Below, piece after piece: positions 15,211 to 23,808 of a DNA stretch of 64,000 nucleotides (positions are counted from its first letter, which is position 1; every line of letters starts with the position of its first letter). Below the pieces are notes generated by a model. It ran no database searches and had not been told where the DNA came from. It saw nothing but the letters and a program-made list of their open reading frames with translations. Made by a program: the position numbers and the translations under genes. Source of the stretch: Phycicoccus sp. Soil802 (GTDB lineage: Bacteria; Actinomycetota; Actinomycetes; Actinomycetales; Dermatophilaceae); contig NZ_LMSS01000002.1 of NCBI RefSeq assembly GCF_001429605.1, positions 352,618 through 416,617 on the forward strand, written 5' to 3'.

Positions 15211-17391
15211 TCACGAACCTCCCGGGTCGGCAGCATGCAGCGGGGCGACGTCGCAGACAGACGCGCGCAGCGGTGAGCTGCCGCTGATCGGGTCGCTGGG
15301 TGTCTGGCGCAGGACGAGGTTGAGGTTCGCACTATCCGGCCCGTAGGGCGGGTAGCCGGGCAGGCCCAGTTCCTCGCAGGCCTCCCACCACCCGTGCTGG
15401 GCGAAGACGACCTGCGGGTCGAGGCTGGGGTTGAATTTCGCGCGCGCCCGAACGCTTCCCTGTGGTGTGTCCAGGGTGACCCAGTCCCCGGCGGTGATGC
15501 CGCGGGCCGCGGCCGCGGACGGGTGCATCTCGACCTGCGGGTCGGGCGCGCTCTTGCGCAGGGCTGCGACCTGGCGATGTTGGGCTTCGCAGAAGAACAG
15601 GGACTTCGCGCAGCTGAGCACCAGCGGGTACCGGTCGGCCAGGTCCGGCCGGGAGCGGGGGCTCGTCAGCGGTTCTTCGAAGGTCGGCAGCGGTTCGTAG
15701 CCATGTGCGGCCAGCGTGGCCGAGTACAGCTCCACCTTGTGCGACGGAGTGGCGAACCCGGTCTGGGCGTACTTGCGGTACCGCGTGGTCAGCGGCACCC
15801 GGACACCGGCCGGGTTGGCCCGCAGATCCTCCAGGGTGATCCCGCTCGGTGCAAGTTGATGGCGGAACGCCGCCTCGATGTCGCCGTCCCAGAAGTGCGC
15901 GCCGAGGCCCAGGCGTGTCGCAAGGTCGAACACGATCTGCAGGTCCGAACGCGCCTCGCCGCGCGGTGCGACGAGCGGCTGTCGCAGCTGGACGAGCGAT
16001 TGCGCCTCTTGGCTGTACTCGAAGCCGATCTTCAGTGCCTCGGATTCGAACGGCGAGGTCACGGGCAGCATGATGTCGGCGAGTTCGCCGGTCGGGGTCA
16101 TGAACAGGTCAGCCTGGACGAAGAAGTCCAGGCTGCGTAGTGCCTCGCGTCCCCGGGCGCTGTCGCCGTGGGCCATCACCATGTTGCCGCCAAAGCTGAC
16201 CAGCGCCTTGATCCGCCGGTCGAGGGCGGCAGTGTAGAAGTCCTCGCCGGTGACGTACTCGAATCGGGCCGGGCCGAGCGGCCGCTGTTCGAGGCCCACC
16301 GCGGGCGGGCGCGCGTCGGACAGGAACTCCGCTCCGTCGATCGGGTTCGATGGCACCGCTTCGAAGAGCACGTTCCCGCCCGGAACATCCAGGCTTCCGG
16401 TCAGGGCGTAGAGCACGTCGATCGCGCGGATGGTCTGTGTCGCGCCGCTGTGCTGCTCCAGCCCGCTCCATGTGTAGAAGGCGACCGGTCGGGCCTCCCA
16501 AAGCGTCCGCGCTGCGGCGACGATGTCTGCTGCCGGGACGCCGGTGATCTCCTGAGCCACTTCCGCCGGGAACTGCGCGCAGCGCGACGCCAGCAGATCC
16601 CAGACCCGTTCGCCCTCGACATCGTCAGCCGCATTGGTCCAGTCGCGGACGAAGTCGGCGTCGTACCAGCCATGCTCGATCATCACGTGCGTCAGGGAGA
16701 GGGCGAGCGCCGCGTCGGTGCCGGGCCTGACCCGCAGCCAGTGATCGGCCTTGGAAGCAAGGCCTGCCTTGCGGGGGTCGACCACGATCAGCTTCGCGCC
16801 CCGCGCGACAGCCGCGACGGTGCTCGTCGCGTGCGCGAGACGGGCGACGGACGGGTTGTATCCCCAGAACAGAATGCAGCCGGCGTTGTCGAGGTCCGGT
16901 AGATAGACACCAGGTACGGAGGCGCCGAACGTGTAGAGCGGGGCGAGGTAACGGCCCCACCCACACAGCTCCACGTAGTTGCAGTAGTTGGGACTGCCGA
17001 ACGCACGGATCAGCCGCTGAACCCAGTCGACCGCGTCGCTGATCGCCGACGTAGACGGCGAGCTCGAACTGAACCCAACGCACTCCGGCCCGTCTGAGGC
17101 GGCGGCCGCTATCAGCCGCTCTGCGACCGTGTCCAGCGCCTCGTCCCAGGTGATCTGCTCCCACCCCGGGTCCGCAGAATCTCTGGGGTTGGTCCGCTTC
17201 ACCGGGTGCAACAGCCGCGAGGGGTGGTAGACGATCTCCGGCGCCGCCTTGCCCTTCAAGCAGATTGCCTTTCCCGTCGGGTGGGACGCATCCGGGAGAA
17301 GCGCGACAAACGTCCCCTCCGTTACGGTGGCGCGCGCCCCGCAGCGCGACGCGCACAACGGGCAGAACGTCGGAACCGTGTCCCCGCCCAT
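15211..17391 (-). CDS. Molybdopterin (bis-MGD) oxidoreductase catalytic subunit
   Basis: A 726-residue DMSO-reductase-superfamily enzyme. The N-terminal [4Fe-4S] site is C10, C13, C17 and C44. NYVELCGWG supplies Cys143 as likely Mo ligand, as in polysulfide/thiosulfate reductases and periplasmic nitrate reductases. The C-terminal MGD-binding domain is complete (RYPLVLSCAKSLFFCEAQHR, HPSAAAARGITAGDWVTLDT). No twin-Arg signal is visible from the ATG at 17,389-17,391, so it is probably cytoplasmic. No ferredoxin-like or membrane-anchor subunit is adjacent. It lies downstream of merA on the same strand with a gap of about 100 bp. Substrate unassigned. Confidence 0.85.
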   Translation of the reverse strand: MGGDTVPTFCPLCASRCGARATVTEGTFVALLPDASHPTGKAICLKGKAAPEIVYHPSRLLHPVKRTNPRDSADPGWEQITWDEALDTVAERLIAAAASDGPECVGFSSSSPSTSAISDAVDWVQRLIRAFGSPNYCNYVELCGWGRYLAPLYTFGASVPGVYLPDLDNAGCILFWGYNPSVARLAHATSTVAAVARGAKLIVVDPRKAGLASKADHWLRVRPGTDAALALSLTHVMIEHGWYDADFVRDWTNAADDVEGERVWDLLASRCAQFPAEVAQEITGVPAADIVAAARTLWEARPVAFYTWSGLEQHSGATQTIRAIDVLYALTGSLDVPGGNVLFEAVPSNPIDGAEFLSDARPPAVGLEQRPLGPARFEYVTGEDFYTAALDRRIKALVSFGGNMVMAHGDSARGREALRSLDFFVQADLFMTPTGELADIMLPVTSPFESEALKIGFEYSQEAQSLVQLRQPLVAPRGEARSDLQIVFDLATRLGLGAHFWDGDIEAAFRHQLAPSGITLEDLRANPAGVRVPLTTRYRKYAQTGFATPSHKVELYSATLAAHGYEPLPTFEEPLTSPRSRPDLADRYPLVLSCAKSLFFCEAQHRQVAALRKSAPDPQVEMHPSAAAARGITAGDWVTLDTPQGSVRARAKFNPSLDPQVVFAQHGWWEACEELGLPGYPPYGPDSANLNLVLRQTPSDPISGSSPLRASVCDVAPLHAADPGGS

Positions 17392-17495
17392 CACCGGATT
17401 GTCGCGCGTGGCCCAAGCACAGGGCAACAGTCTCAAGCGGCCCAGTCCGCAAAGGGGCCAGCTCAGGGCCGGGAGCGTCGATTCGTCGGGGGAGG

Positions 17496-18881
17496 TCAGG
17501 CACAGCAGGAGGTGGGGAGCTGGTTGCGGAAGAGCCATGCGGTGAGGCGGATGGACTCGGCCATGGTCAGGTAGGGGACCCAGGTGTCGGCGAGTTGGTC
17601 GGTGGTGAATCCGGCCTTAATCGCGTAGGTGGCGGCGAGCATCATTTCCCCGGCGGAGTCGGCCAGGGCGTGGACCCCGACGACGCGGCTCGTCTGCGCG
17701 TCGGCGACGACCTTGACCACGCCGCGGGTGTCGTGGTTGACCAGCGCGCGGGGGACATCGGCGAGGTCCAGGACGCGACACGAGCAATCGATGCCTTGGT
17801 CGAGGGCCTGCTGCTCAGTGAGTCCCGCCGACGCGAGCTGGGGCCGGGTGAAGGTGACCGAGGGCAGCCCGGTGTAGTCGACCTGCTCGTCGCGGCCGAG
17901 GGCGTTGTGCGCGGCGACCTTGCCGGTGGCGGCAGCGACGTACACGAACTGCGGCGCGCCGGTGACATCGCCGGCCGCATACACCTTCGGGTTGCTGCTC
18001 CGCTGCTGGGAGTCGGTCACGACGAAACCGCGGTCATCGGTGTTCACGCCGGCCTTCTCCAGGGCGAGCCCGTCGGTGCGCGGGGTCCGACCGGTCGCGA
18101 CGAGAAGGCGCTGCCCGGTCACCATGCGACCCCGTCGGGTGGTGACGGTGACCATCTGGCCTTCGTGCCCGACGGCCGTCGCACGGTCGTTTACCACCGT
18201 GACCCCGTCGTCGAGGAACACGCGGCGCAGGACCGAGGCCAGCTCCGGCTCCGCCCGGGGCGCCAGCCTGCCAACGATCGTGACCGGCACGCCCAGGTGG
18301 GCGAACAGCTGGGCTTGCTCCAGGCCGACGTAGCCACCGCCGATCACCACCAACGACTCGGGCAGCGCGTCCAACGCCATGGCTGTCGTGGAGGTCAGGT
18401 AGTCAGTCCCGACCAGGCCTGGCAAGTCCGGGACGGCGCCCTCGGCGCCGGTCGCGACGATGAAAGCGTTGGCGGTCAATGGCTGCCCGTCGACCAGCAA
18501 GGTGTTGGGCCCGTCGAAGGAGGCGGACCCGTGGATGACGGGAAAGTCGTACGCGGCCGCTACGTCGGCGTACTTAGCCTGGCGCAGCCGGCCGAGCAGC
18601 TCGTCCTTCTGGGAGACCAGGGCAGCGAGGTCCACCGGGCCGGCCGAGGTCGGTGCACCACGGAAGGGGTTGGTTGCGGCAACGTGACGGGCGGCGGCCG
18701 CGGCGAGAAGGGTCTTGGACGGGATGCACCCGACGTTGACGCATGTGCCGCCGAGGGTGCCGCGCTCGATCACCACCGCGGTGGCGCCAAGCAGGCTGGC
18801 GTGGATAGCTGCCGACATTGCTGCCCCACCGGACCCGATGATGGCCAGATCAACCGCGGCCGTGCTGATGCTGGTGCTCAC
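17496..18881 (-). CDS. merA: Mercuric reductase
   Basis: This 461-residue flavoprotein disulfide reductase should reduce Hg(II) to Hg(0) with NADPH. Diagnostic residues are the redox pair C47/C52 in GGTCVNVGCIPSK and the C-terminal vicinal pair C459/C460 (SCCA), which delivers Hg(II). The NAD(P) site (VVIGGGYVGLEQAQLFAHLG) and dimerisation domain are intact. There is no N-terminal HMA domain, as in compact actinobacterial MerA. The GTG at 18,881 is preferred for its GGAGAG site. A MerR-type promoter and divergent merR lie upstream. No merT, merP or merB is present, so uptake must rely on other carriers. Confidence 0.92.
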   Translation of the reverse strand: MSTSISTAAVDLAIIGSGGAAMSAAIHASLLGATAVVIERGTLGGTCVNVGCIPSKTLLAAAAARHVAATNPFRGAPTSAGPVDLAALVSQKDELLGRLRQAKYADVAAAYDFPVIHGSASFDGPNTLLVDGQPLTANAFIVATGAEGAVPDLPGLVGTDYLTSTTAMALDALPESLVVIGGGYVGLEQAQLFAHLGVPVTIVGRLAPRAEPELASVLRRVFLDDGVTVVNDRATAVGHEGQMVTVTTRRGRMVTGQRLLVATGRTPRTDGLALEKAGVNTDDRGFVVTDSQQRSSNPKVYAAGDVTGAPQFVYVAAATGKVAAHNALGRDEQVDYTGLPSVTFTRPQLASAGLTEQQALDQGIDCSCRVLDLADVPRALVNHDTRGVVKVVADAQTSRVVGVHALADSAGEMMLAATYAIKAGFTTDQLADTWVPYLTMAESIRLTAWLFRNQLPTSCCA

Positions 18882-18920
18882 CGGGATCTCTCCATTCGAC
18901 GTTTCGGCTTGATCCGAGAC

Positions 18921-18952
18921 AGAATGAACCTTCCAGTGCAGGGGAAGGTCAA
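18921..18952 (-). promoter_or_regulatory. MerR-type promoter/operator of merA
   Basis: On the minus strand TTGACC (rc of 18,947-18,952) is the -35 box. After a 19-bp spacer, TCATTC (rc of 18,922-18,927) is a weak -10. A dyad ACCTTCC/GGAAGGT (18,928-18,949) fills the spacer. Overlong 19-bp spacers with a central dyad are the hallmark of MerR-activated promoters, which the regulator untwists on metal binding. Confidence 0.85.
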
Positions 18953-18981
18953 CCCCCCTGACGCGAGCACGGATGTGAACG

Positions 18982-19371
18982 ATGCGGATCGGTGAGCTGG
19001 CCGCGGCGGCGGGCACCACGACGAAGGCGCTGCGGTTCTATGAGCAGGCTGGTCTGCTCCTGCCACCGCAGCGAACCCCGGCCGGGTACCGCGACTACAC
19101 GGACGCGGCCGTGTCGCGGCTTGACTTCGTGCGGCGGGGGCAGGCCGCGGGGCTGACGCTCGCCCAGATCCGGCAGGTGCTCGAGGTCCGTGACGCGGGA
19201 CAGGCCCCCTGCCAGCACGTCGTCGCGCTCCTCGACCGAAGGCTCGAGGACCTCGACGCCCAACTCGCGGAGCTCCGGACGTTGCGGAACAGCATCGCCG
19301 GACTCCGTGCGCGGGCCGGAGGCGCTGACGAGCGGGCCTGTCCCGAGGACCAGGTGTGCCGGTACCTCTGA
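18982..19371 (+). CDS. merR: MerR-family regulator, mercury-type Cys pattern
   Basis: A 129-residue dimeric activator/repressor. The winged HTH (MRIGELAAAAGTTTKALRFY, then EQAGLLLPP) and coiled-coil helix are standard. Metal-ligand candidates are the Cys in GQAPCQHVVALL at the start of the dimer helix and the Cys pair in RACPEDQVCRYL at the C-terminus, which matches the three-Cys trigonal Hg(II) site of MerR. It is divergent from merA and faces the 19-bp-spacer promoter. A Zn or Cu relative cannot be fully excluded, but the merA partnership is decisive. Confidence 0.88.
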   Translation: MRIGELAAAAGTTTKALRFYEQAGLLLPPQRTPAGYRDYTDAAVSRLDFVRRGQAAGLTLAQIRQVLEVRDAGQAPCQHVVALLDRRLEDLDAQLAELRTLRNSIAGLRARAGGADERACPEDQVCRYL

Positions 19372-19430
19372 TGCGGCGGTGGCGGATCGCCGCACGGCCC
19401 GGGTGCAGGTTCGGCCCGCGAGGACTGGGC

Positions 19431-20267
19431 TCAGCGCCATCGACGGGTGATGAAGGTTGCGGTGGCCACCGCTGCGAGGACCGCGCCGAGGGTGAGCATG
19501 GTGGGCCAGGTCCCAGCGTTGACGACGCCCTGGCTGATCGACGCGGACAGGTCGCGGACCCAGGCGACCGGGCCCGCAGCGACCCGCGTGCCGCGATACG
19601 AGGCGAGCTCGACCCAGGAGTACCAGAGCACATAGAGCGCGGCCGCCAGCACGACCAGACCGGACACGCGGCCAACATGGCGAGTCCAGGCCCGGGTGCG
19701 GGCGAGCGCGCGGCGGCCGAGGAGGCCGACGACCACGGCAAGGGTGGCCATGACCAGACCCATCCCGCCGGCATACGCCAGTGCCGCCAGGACGCCGGCC
19801 GTCGGTGTGGCGCCTGGAGCCGAGAACGCCGACACGACGGCGGCAAGGAACACCGGCAGCGTGCAGGACAACGACACGCTGGCATAGATGACGCCGTAGG
19901 CGACCATGCCCGAGGCCGAGCCGTCGACCAGCAGACGCGCTCGAGGCACCCGAAACGGGATGTCGCGACCGCTCAGCTGGACCGCGCCGACGACGAGCAA
20001 CACCAGGCCCGCGAGGAGGGTGACCACCGACAGCCACGGCCCGAGCGTCAGCGACAGCGCGCTGACCGCCACACCGACCGCACCGAAGACGACGACGAAC
20101 CCGGTCGTGACGGCAGCAGCCACGACCAGCGCGCGGCGCACGGTCTGGTCGTTCGTGCCTGTCCGACCGAGAAACGTGGTCAGGTAACCCGGTAGTAGAG
20201 CAAAGCCGCACGGGTTGAAGGCTGCGAGCATGCCCGCGGAGGCGGCGAACGCGAGAGTCCCGCTCAC
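19431..20267 (-). CDS. CcdA/DsbD-type thiol-electron transporter
   Basis: This 278-residue integral membrane protein has six or more predicted TM segments plus a C-terminal pair. The transmembrane redox cysteines are in FNPCGFALLPGY near the start and SLSCTLPVFLAA in TM4, the CcdA signature. It passes electrons from cytoplasmic thioredoxin to extracytoplasmic thiol proteins. The gene follows the TlpA-like lipoprotein gene by 31 bp, so the two form a donor/acceptor pair like the CcdA-like/Mpt53 pair of mycobacteria (from knowledge). Position beside merA suggests extracellular thiol protection, but cytochrome c maturation is the alternative role. Confidence 0.88.
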   Translation of the reverse strand: MSGTLAFAASAGMLAAFNPCGFALLPGYLTTFLGRTGTNDQTVRRALVVAAAVTTGFVVVFGAVGVAVSALSLTLGPWLSVVTLLAGLVLLVVGAVQLSGRDIPFRVPRARLLVDGSASGMVAYGVIYASVSLSCTLPVFLAAVVSAFSAPGATPTAGVLAALAYAGGMGLVMATLAVVVGLLGRRALARTRAWTRHVGRVSGLVVLAAALYVLWYSWVELASYRGTRVAAGPVAWVRDLSASISQGVVNAGTWPTMLTLGAVLAAVATATFITRRWR

Positions 20268-20298
20268 GGGGCCACGCGGCCGGTCGGGCCAGGGCCGG

Positions 20299-21021
20299 TC
20301 ATCGCGTGGTGGTGGTAATGACGGTCGTGGTCGCAGTGTGCGCCGGGCCGGCTGACTGGCAGATCAGCCTCCCGTCCGGAGCGCGGCTGCAAGTCCCCCC
20401 GGGGGTCATCGTGACTGTCGAGGTACTGGCTCCTGCAGCGAGCTCGGCGACACGCGATCGGAGTGTCTGCTCGTCCAGGCCGCCGATCTGCAGGTCCGCC
20501 TTCCCGTCGGCGGTGATGAAGGCGAATGCCGGCTGGACCGACACGCCGTACTCGCGCCAGATCGAGCCGTTGACGTCCGCCAGGTGGGTCAGCCCGTCGG
20601 TGTGAGTCTCCTTGACGAAGGCGTCCATGGCGGGGACGGTGTCCTGGCCGGCCACGCCGATGAACCGAACCCTCCCCGTGAACTCCGCCGCGACGTTCCT
20701 GATGGCGGGGCCTTCGCTGCGGCAGATCGGACACCACGGCGCCCAGAACCACAGCACCACGGGCTTGCCGGCCAGGCTGGCCGGGTCGAACGGGCCTCCG
20801 CCAAGCGTGGCCGGCCGCGGGCGGATACCTGCCAGCGGTGTGGACTGCCCGGTTGTCGGAGCTAAGCCGGGGCTCGCTGGTTGGTCCTTGCCGGCGCAGC
20901 CGGCCAGAAGCAGCAGTGCCAGCACAGCGCTGAGGATCAGAGGCCCCCGGGTGCGGCCGAGGCGTTTCATGCCATCGGACCGTTGCCTGCCCGCGCCGTA
21001 TGCCGGGTAGTTGGAGAACAT
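20299..21021 (-). CDS. TlpA-like thioredoxin-fold lipoprotein (WCPIC)
   Basis: A 240-residue exported redoxin. The N-terminal hydrophobic stretch ends in the lipobox LLAGC (Cys42), followed by a Pro/Ser-rich linker. The thioredoxin domain carries W-C97-P-I-C100 in LWFWAPWCPICRSEG and a cis-Pro loop VQPAFAFITADG. I chose the ATG at 21,021 because GAGGAGG lies 5 nt upstream; an ATG at 20,970 gives a shorter n-region but no ribosome site. It is the likely partner of the adjacent CcdA. The tail after about residue 200 is Thr-rich with one extra Cys pair. Confidence 0.88.
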   Translation of the reverse strand: MFSNYPAYGAGRQRSDGMKRLGRTRGPLILSAVLALLLLAGCAGKDQPASPGLAPTTGQSTPLAGIRPRPATLGGGPFDPASLAGKPVVLWFWAPWCPICRSEGPAIRNVAAEFTGRVRFIGVAGQDTVPAMDAFVKETHTDGLTHLADVNGSIWREYGVSVQPAFAFITADGKADLQIGGLDEQTLRSRVAELAAGASTSTVTMTPGGTCSRAPDGRLICQSAGPAHTATTTVITTTTR

Positions 21022-21486
21022 GAGTACCTCCTCGCGCGCAGCCGTCCTGTTGGGAAACCCCGAATGGGCGCCCCGGCTTTCCTGCTCGTACCCATTGTGT
21101 GCCGGTCAGAGGCATTCGGCGACGAAGGTGCCCACGGGCCCCAGTCTCCGGGCTGGCCATCGGCTGGACTGTAAGGTCGCACACATAGCGCAGGCAGGGT
21201 TCCCCGAGGAACGAACATGGCGGGTGGACATCGTGGGACCGCGTCCTCGGCGCTGGGCCGCCGTGCGGCGCCGAATGCTGGCCCTGGGTGAGACAACCCG
21301 TCCCAGAAGGCGAACGGTCGGGCCGCCGTCGGCGCAGGTTCCGGTGAGTGCGCTGCTGCTGCTCGCGCCATGATGTCCCCGACCGGATTCGGGCACACCG
21401 GGGGAACCCGGTGAAGGGTTGGCCCTGTTCCCGGCGGTCGCGCTTGCGTGGGCCAGCGACTAAGGCGACCAGTGGAGGAGAGACGC
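21022..21486. other. Intergenic stretch between divergent genes, no gene seen
   Basis: About 465 bp separating the TlpA-like lipoprotein (minus) from the dehalogenase (plus). It must hold two promoters. Open frames here are Arg/Pro-rich and unconvincing on both strands. I recognise no repeat or mobile remnant. Confidence 0.5.
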
Positions 21487-22239
21487 ATGAGCGAGGGAGC
21501 GGACAGACCGGGACAACCTTCAGGGGCTTCACGAGGTCTCGAACCGGACCAGCCCATCTCACCGGACGGTCCGCGACGGCCGCGGCTGCTGGTGTTCGAC
21601 GTCAACGAGACGCTCTCGGACATGAGCGGACTCTCCGAGCGGTTCGCCCAGACCGGCATGCCCGCGGGCGCGGCAGCCACCTGGTTCGCGTCCCTGTTGC
21701 GGGACGGGTTCGCGCTGACCGTCACGGGTGGAAACCCGGCCTTCGCCGAGCTCGCCTCACAGTCGCTGGCGGCACTACTGCGCGGGCACGGAGTCGCGGA
21801 CGTCGAAGCTGGAGTGGCGAAGATCATGGGTGCCTTTGCCGCGCTGCCGCTGCACCCGGACGTCGTCGTGGGTGTGCGCGCCCTGTCGGATGCGGGGGTC
21901 CGCCTGGTGACGTTGAGCAACGGCTCCACCTCGGTCGCGCAGGGCCTGTTCGAGCGCGCCGGTATAGCCGGGAGCTTCGAGCGGCTGCTCTCGGTGGAGC
22001 AGGCGCTGGCTTGGAAGCCGGCAGCCACGGCATACCGGTATGCCATGGATGCCTGCCAGGCACAGCCGGACGAGACGATGCTGGTCGCCGCGCACCCCTG
22101 GGACATCCACGGAGCGGCCCGGGCAGGGCTGTCGACGGCGTTCGTGAACCGTACCGGGACCCCATACCCGGCCTTCTTCGACCGACCCGACCTCGAAGTC
22201 GACTCCATAACCGAGCTCGCGCAGATCCTCACGGCATAG
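21487..22239 (+). CDS. Haloacid dehalogenase type II family hydrolase
   Basis: A 250-residue HAD-superfamily protein. Motif I is LLVFDVNETL with nucleophile Asp38; DVNETL is specific to the 2-haloacid dehalogenase type II branch. Motif II is VTLSNGS, the motif III Lys is in LAWKPAATAY, and the motif IV acidic region is AHPWDIHGAARAG. It may hydrolyse short 2-haloacids or act on another small substrate. GGAGGAGAG precedes the ATG at 21,487. A 16-bp palindrome made of two host-type GGCATACC motifs lies inside it at 22,029. Confidence 0.88.
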   Translation: MSEGADRPGQPSGASRGLEPDQPISPDGPRRPRLLVFDVNETLSDMSGLSERFAQTGMPAGAAATWFASLLRDGFALTVTGGNPAFAELASQSLAALLRGHGVADVEAGVAKIMGAFAALPLHPDVVVGVRALSDAGVRLVTLSNGSTSVAQGLFERAGIAGSFERLLSVEQALAWKPAATAYRYAMDACQAQPDETMLVAAHPWDIHGAARAGLSTAFVNRTGTPYPAFFDRPDLEVDSITELAQILTA

Positions 22240-22297
22240 GCGCATAATGACGGCGCGCGTTCGACAACCGAGACGAGGTTCGGAGCTGCCGCCGTGG

Positions 22298-22790
22298 TCA
22301 GTTGCCGCTCAACCGGCGCAGTTGATGCTGGTCGAGCACGGTGATTCGGCCACGACCGAGTGTGATGAACCCTTCGTCGGCGAACTCGCCGAGGATCTTG
22401 GTGGTGGTCTCACGGGAGGTTGCGGCGAGGGCGGCGAGCTGCTCGTGGGTGAGCTTGATCTGGACGCCTCGTCCGAGCGGGCGCTCGGGCGAGGCCGAGG
22501 CGAGGGTGGCGAGGGCCCCGGCGATGCGTTCGGGCACTGACTTGAAAACGGCGTCGGAGAACTTCTGTTCGAGCTCGCCGATGCGTCGGCCGAGCGTCTC
22601 GGAGATCCGGGGCGGAGATCCGGGGGTCGCCGAGGAGAAGTCGGCGTACGTCGGCCCTGGTCATGACGCAGACAACGACGTCGTCGAGAGCTTCGGCGAA
22701 GCTGTCATGCATCTGCTGGCCGACGATGACCATCTCGCCGAAGATGGTCCCGGGCTCGATGATCGGGTGGCGTCGTCTCAGCCTTGTCGA
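22298..22790 (-). pseudogene. Crp/Fnr-family regulator, frameshifted and 5'-truncated
   Basis: Two minus-strand frames together make a recognisable Crp/Fnr protein. The upstream frame has the cyclic-nucleotide-domain end (IIEPGTIFGEMVIVGQQMHD through RLLLGDPRIS). The downstream frame resumes at RISETLGRRIGELEQKFSDA and has the HTH (LTHEQLAALAATSRETTTKI). The break is a tandem 13-bp duplication of CCCCGGATCTCCG near 22,605-22,631, which shifts the frame. The first part of the sensory domain is missing upstream of about 22,790. A short ATG- or GTG-started fragment carrying only the HTH (22,298-22,537) could still be made. Confidence 0.85.
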
Positions 22791-22857
22791 GAATGGGCAG
22801 AAGGAAGCGGGTCGGGCAATTGGGGGACGGGCCAACGGACCCGCTGGGGTGTTCGGT

Positions 22858-23436
22858 TCAGCGGGCGATGGCGGTGGCGGGGACCGTTGCGGACGGTCTC
22901 GACCTGGTGCGGTCTAGGGCGACCAGAACGCCGAGCGCGAGGCCGTACAGCAGGTGCTCGATGATGAAGGTGCCCCATCCCGCCATCTGGGCCATGTTCT
23001 TGAGCGGGTCGCCGCTGTCGAAGATTGCGGCGGCGATCGGGAGGGCTACGTAGGCGCTCACGGCGAAGACGAGGAAGCCGTAGACGAGGCCGATGCCGGC
23101 GCCCGCGGGGAGGCCGCGTCGGAGTCGGGAGACGATGATTCCGAAGATCGCGCCGTACATGGCGCCGGTCCTCATGTGGATGATCGCGCCGAGGAGCGCC
23201 GTCCCGAACACGAAGTGGAGGTCGCTGCCCGCACTGGCGTCCTGCATCGATGTCATCATCGGGTCTTGGGACGCCCACAGCGAGGCGCTGTGGTGGAGCG
23301 GGGTGAAGAAGCCTGCGCCTTTTACCCAGGCGGCGACCATGGCGTACATCGCCATCACCACGGAGGCGATGACGCCACTGCCGGCTCCGACGAGGACGGC
23401 TCGGCTCAGGCCCACCGTGCTGCTGCTGCGGGTCAC
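22858..23436 (-). CDS. Conserved membrane protein of unknown function
   Basis: This 192-residue protein has four to five hydrophobic helices, for example VGAGSGVIASVVMAMYAMVA, GAMYGAIFGIIVSRL and IGLVYGFLVFAVSAYVALPI. Gly-rich helix faces and a His in FIIEHLLYGLALG resemble the YagU/DUF1440 class of small inner-membrane proteins, but I hold that only tentatively. It lies upstream of the broken Crp gene on the same strand. No transport signature is seen. Confidence 0.65.
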   Translation of the reverse strand: MTRSSSTVGLSRAVLVGAGSGVIASVVMAMYAMVAAWVKGAGFFTPLHHSASLWASQDPMMTSMQDASAGSDLHFVFGTALLGAIIHMRTGAMYGAIFGIIVSRLRRGLPAGAGIGLVYGFLVFAVSAYVALPIAAAIFDSGDPLKNMAQMAGWGTFIIEHLLYGLALGVLVALDRTRSRPSATVPATAIAR

Positions 23437-23808
23437 GGGCTGGTGCTCCTTGTCAGTTCGCTCACCGGTCGGGTCAGCCTCCTGAGGACGAGTGTTTCGG
23501 CGGATGACAGGCGTCGTCGGTGACGGTGCTTACACAACACGGGAGTCCATGAACGTGGCCGTGCTTGCGTCGATCCAGCCGTCAACAGCCCGTACGGCCT
23601 ATCGACGTATCTCCTCGACCTTGACGTGGCCCGACGGCAGCGCGCCAAGCGCTCTCATTGCGCGCTCCGTGGGTTGCCTCGGCCCCGTGCGGTGTTCGTG
23701 CCACCGTGGCGAGCGACCGTCATTTCCATTTCAGATTCGACCGCTCAGCCGCGGCGGGTCTGCGACTTCTGGCTTGCTTCGAGGATGCTGTAGAGCACTC
23801 TGGGTGTC
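23437..23808. other. Intergenic stretch, no gene seen
   Basis: About 370 bp between the membrane protein (minus) and the small monooxygenase-like gene (plus). Frames here are basic and short and look like shadows. It should contain both divergent promoters. Confidence 0.45.
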
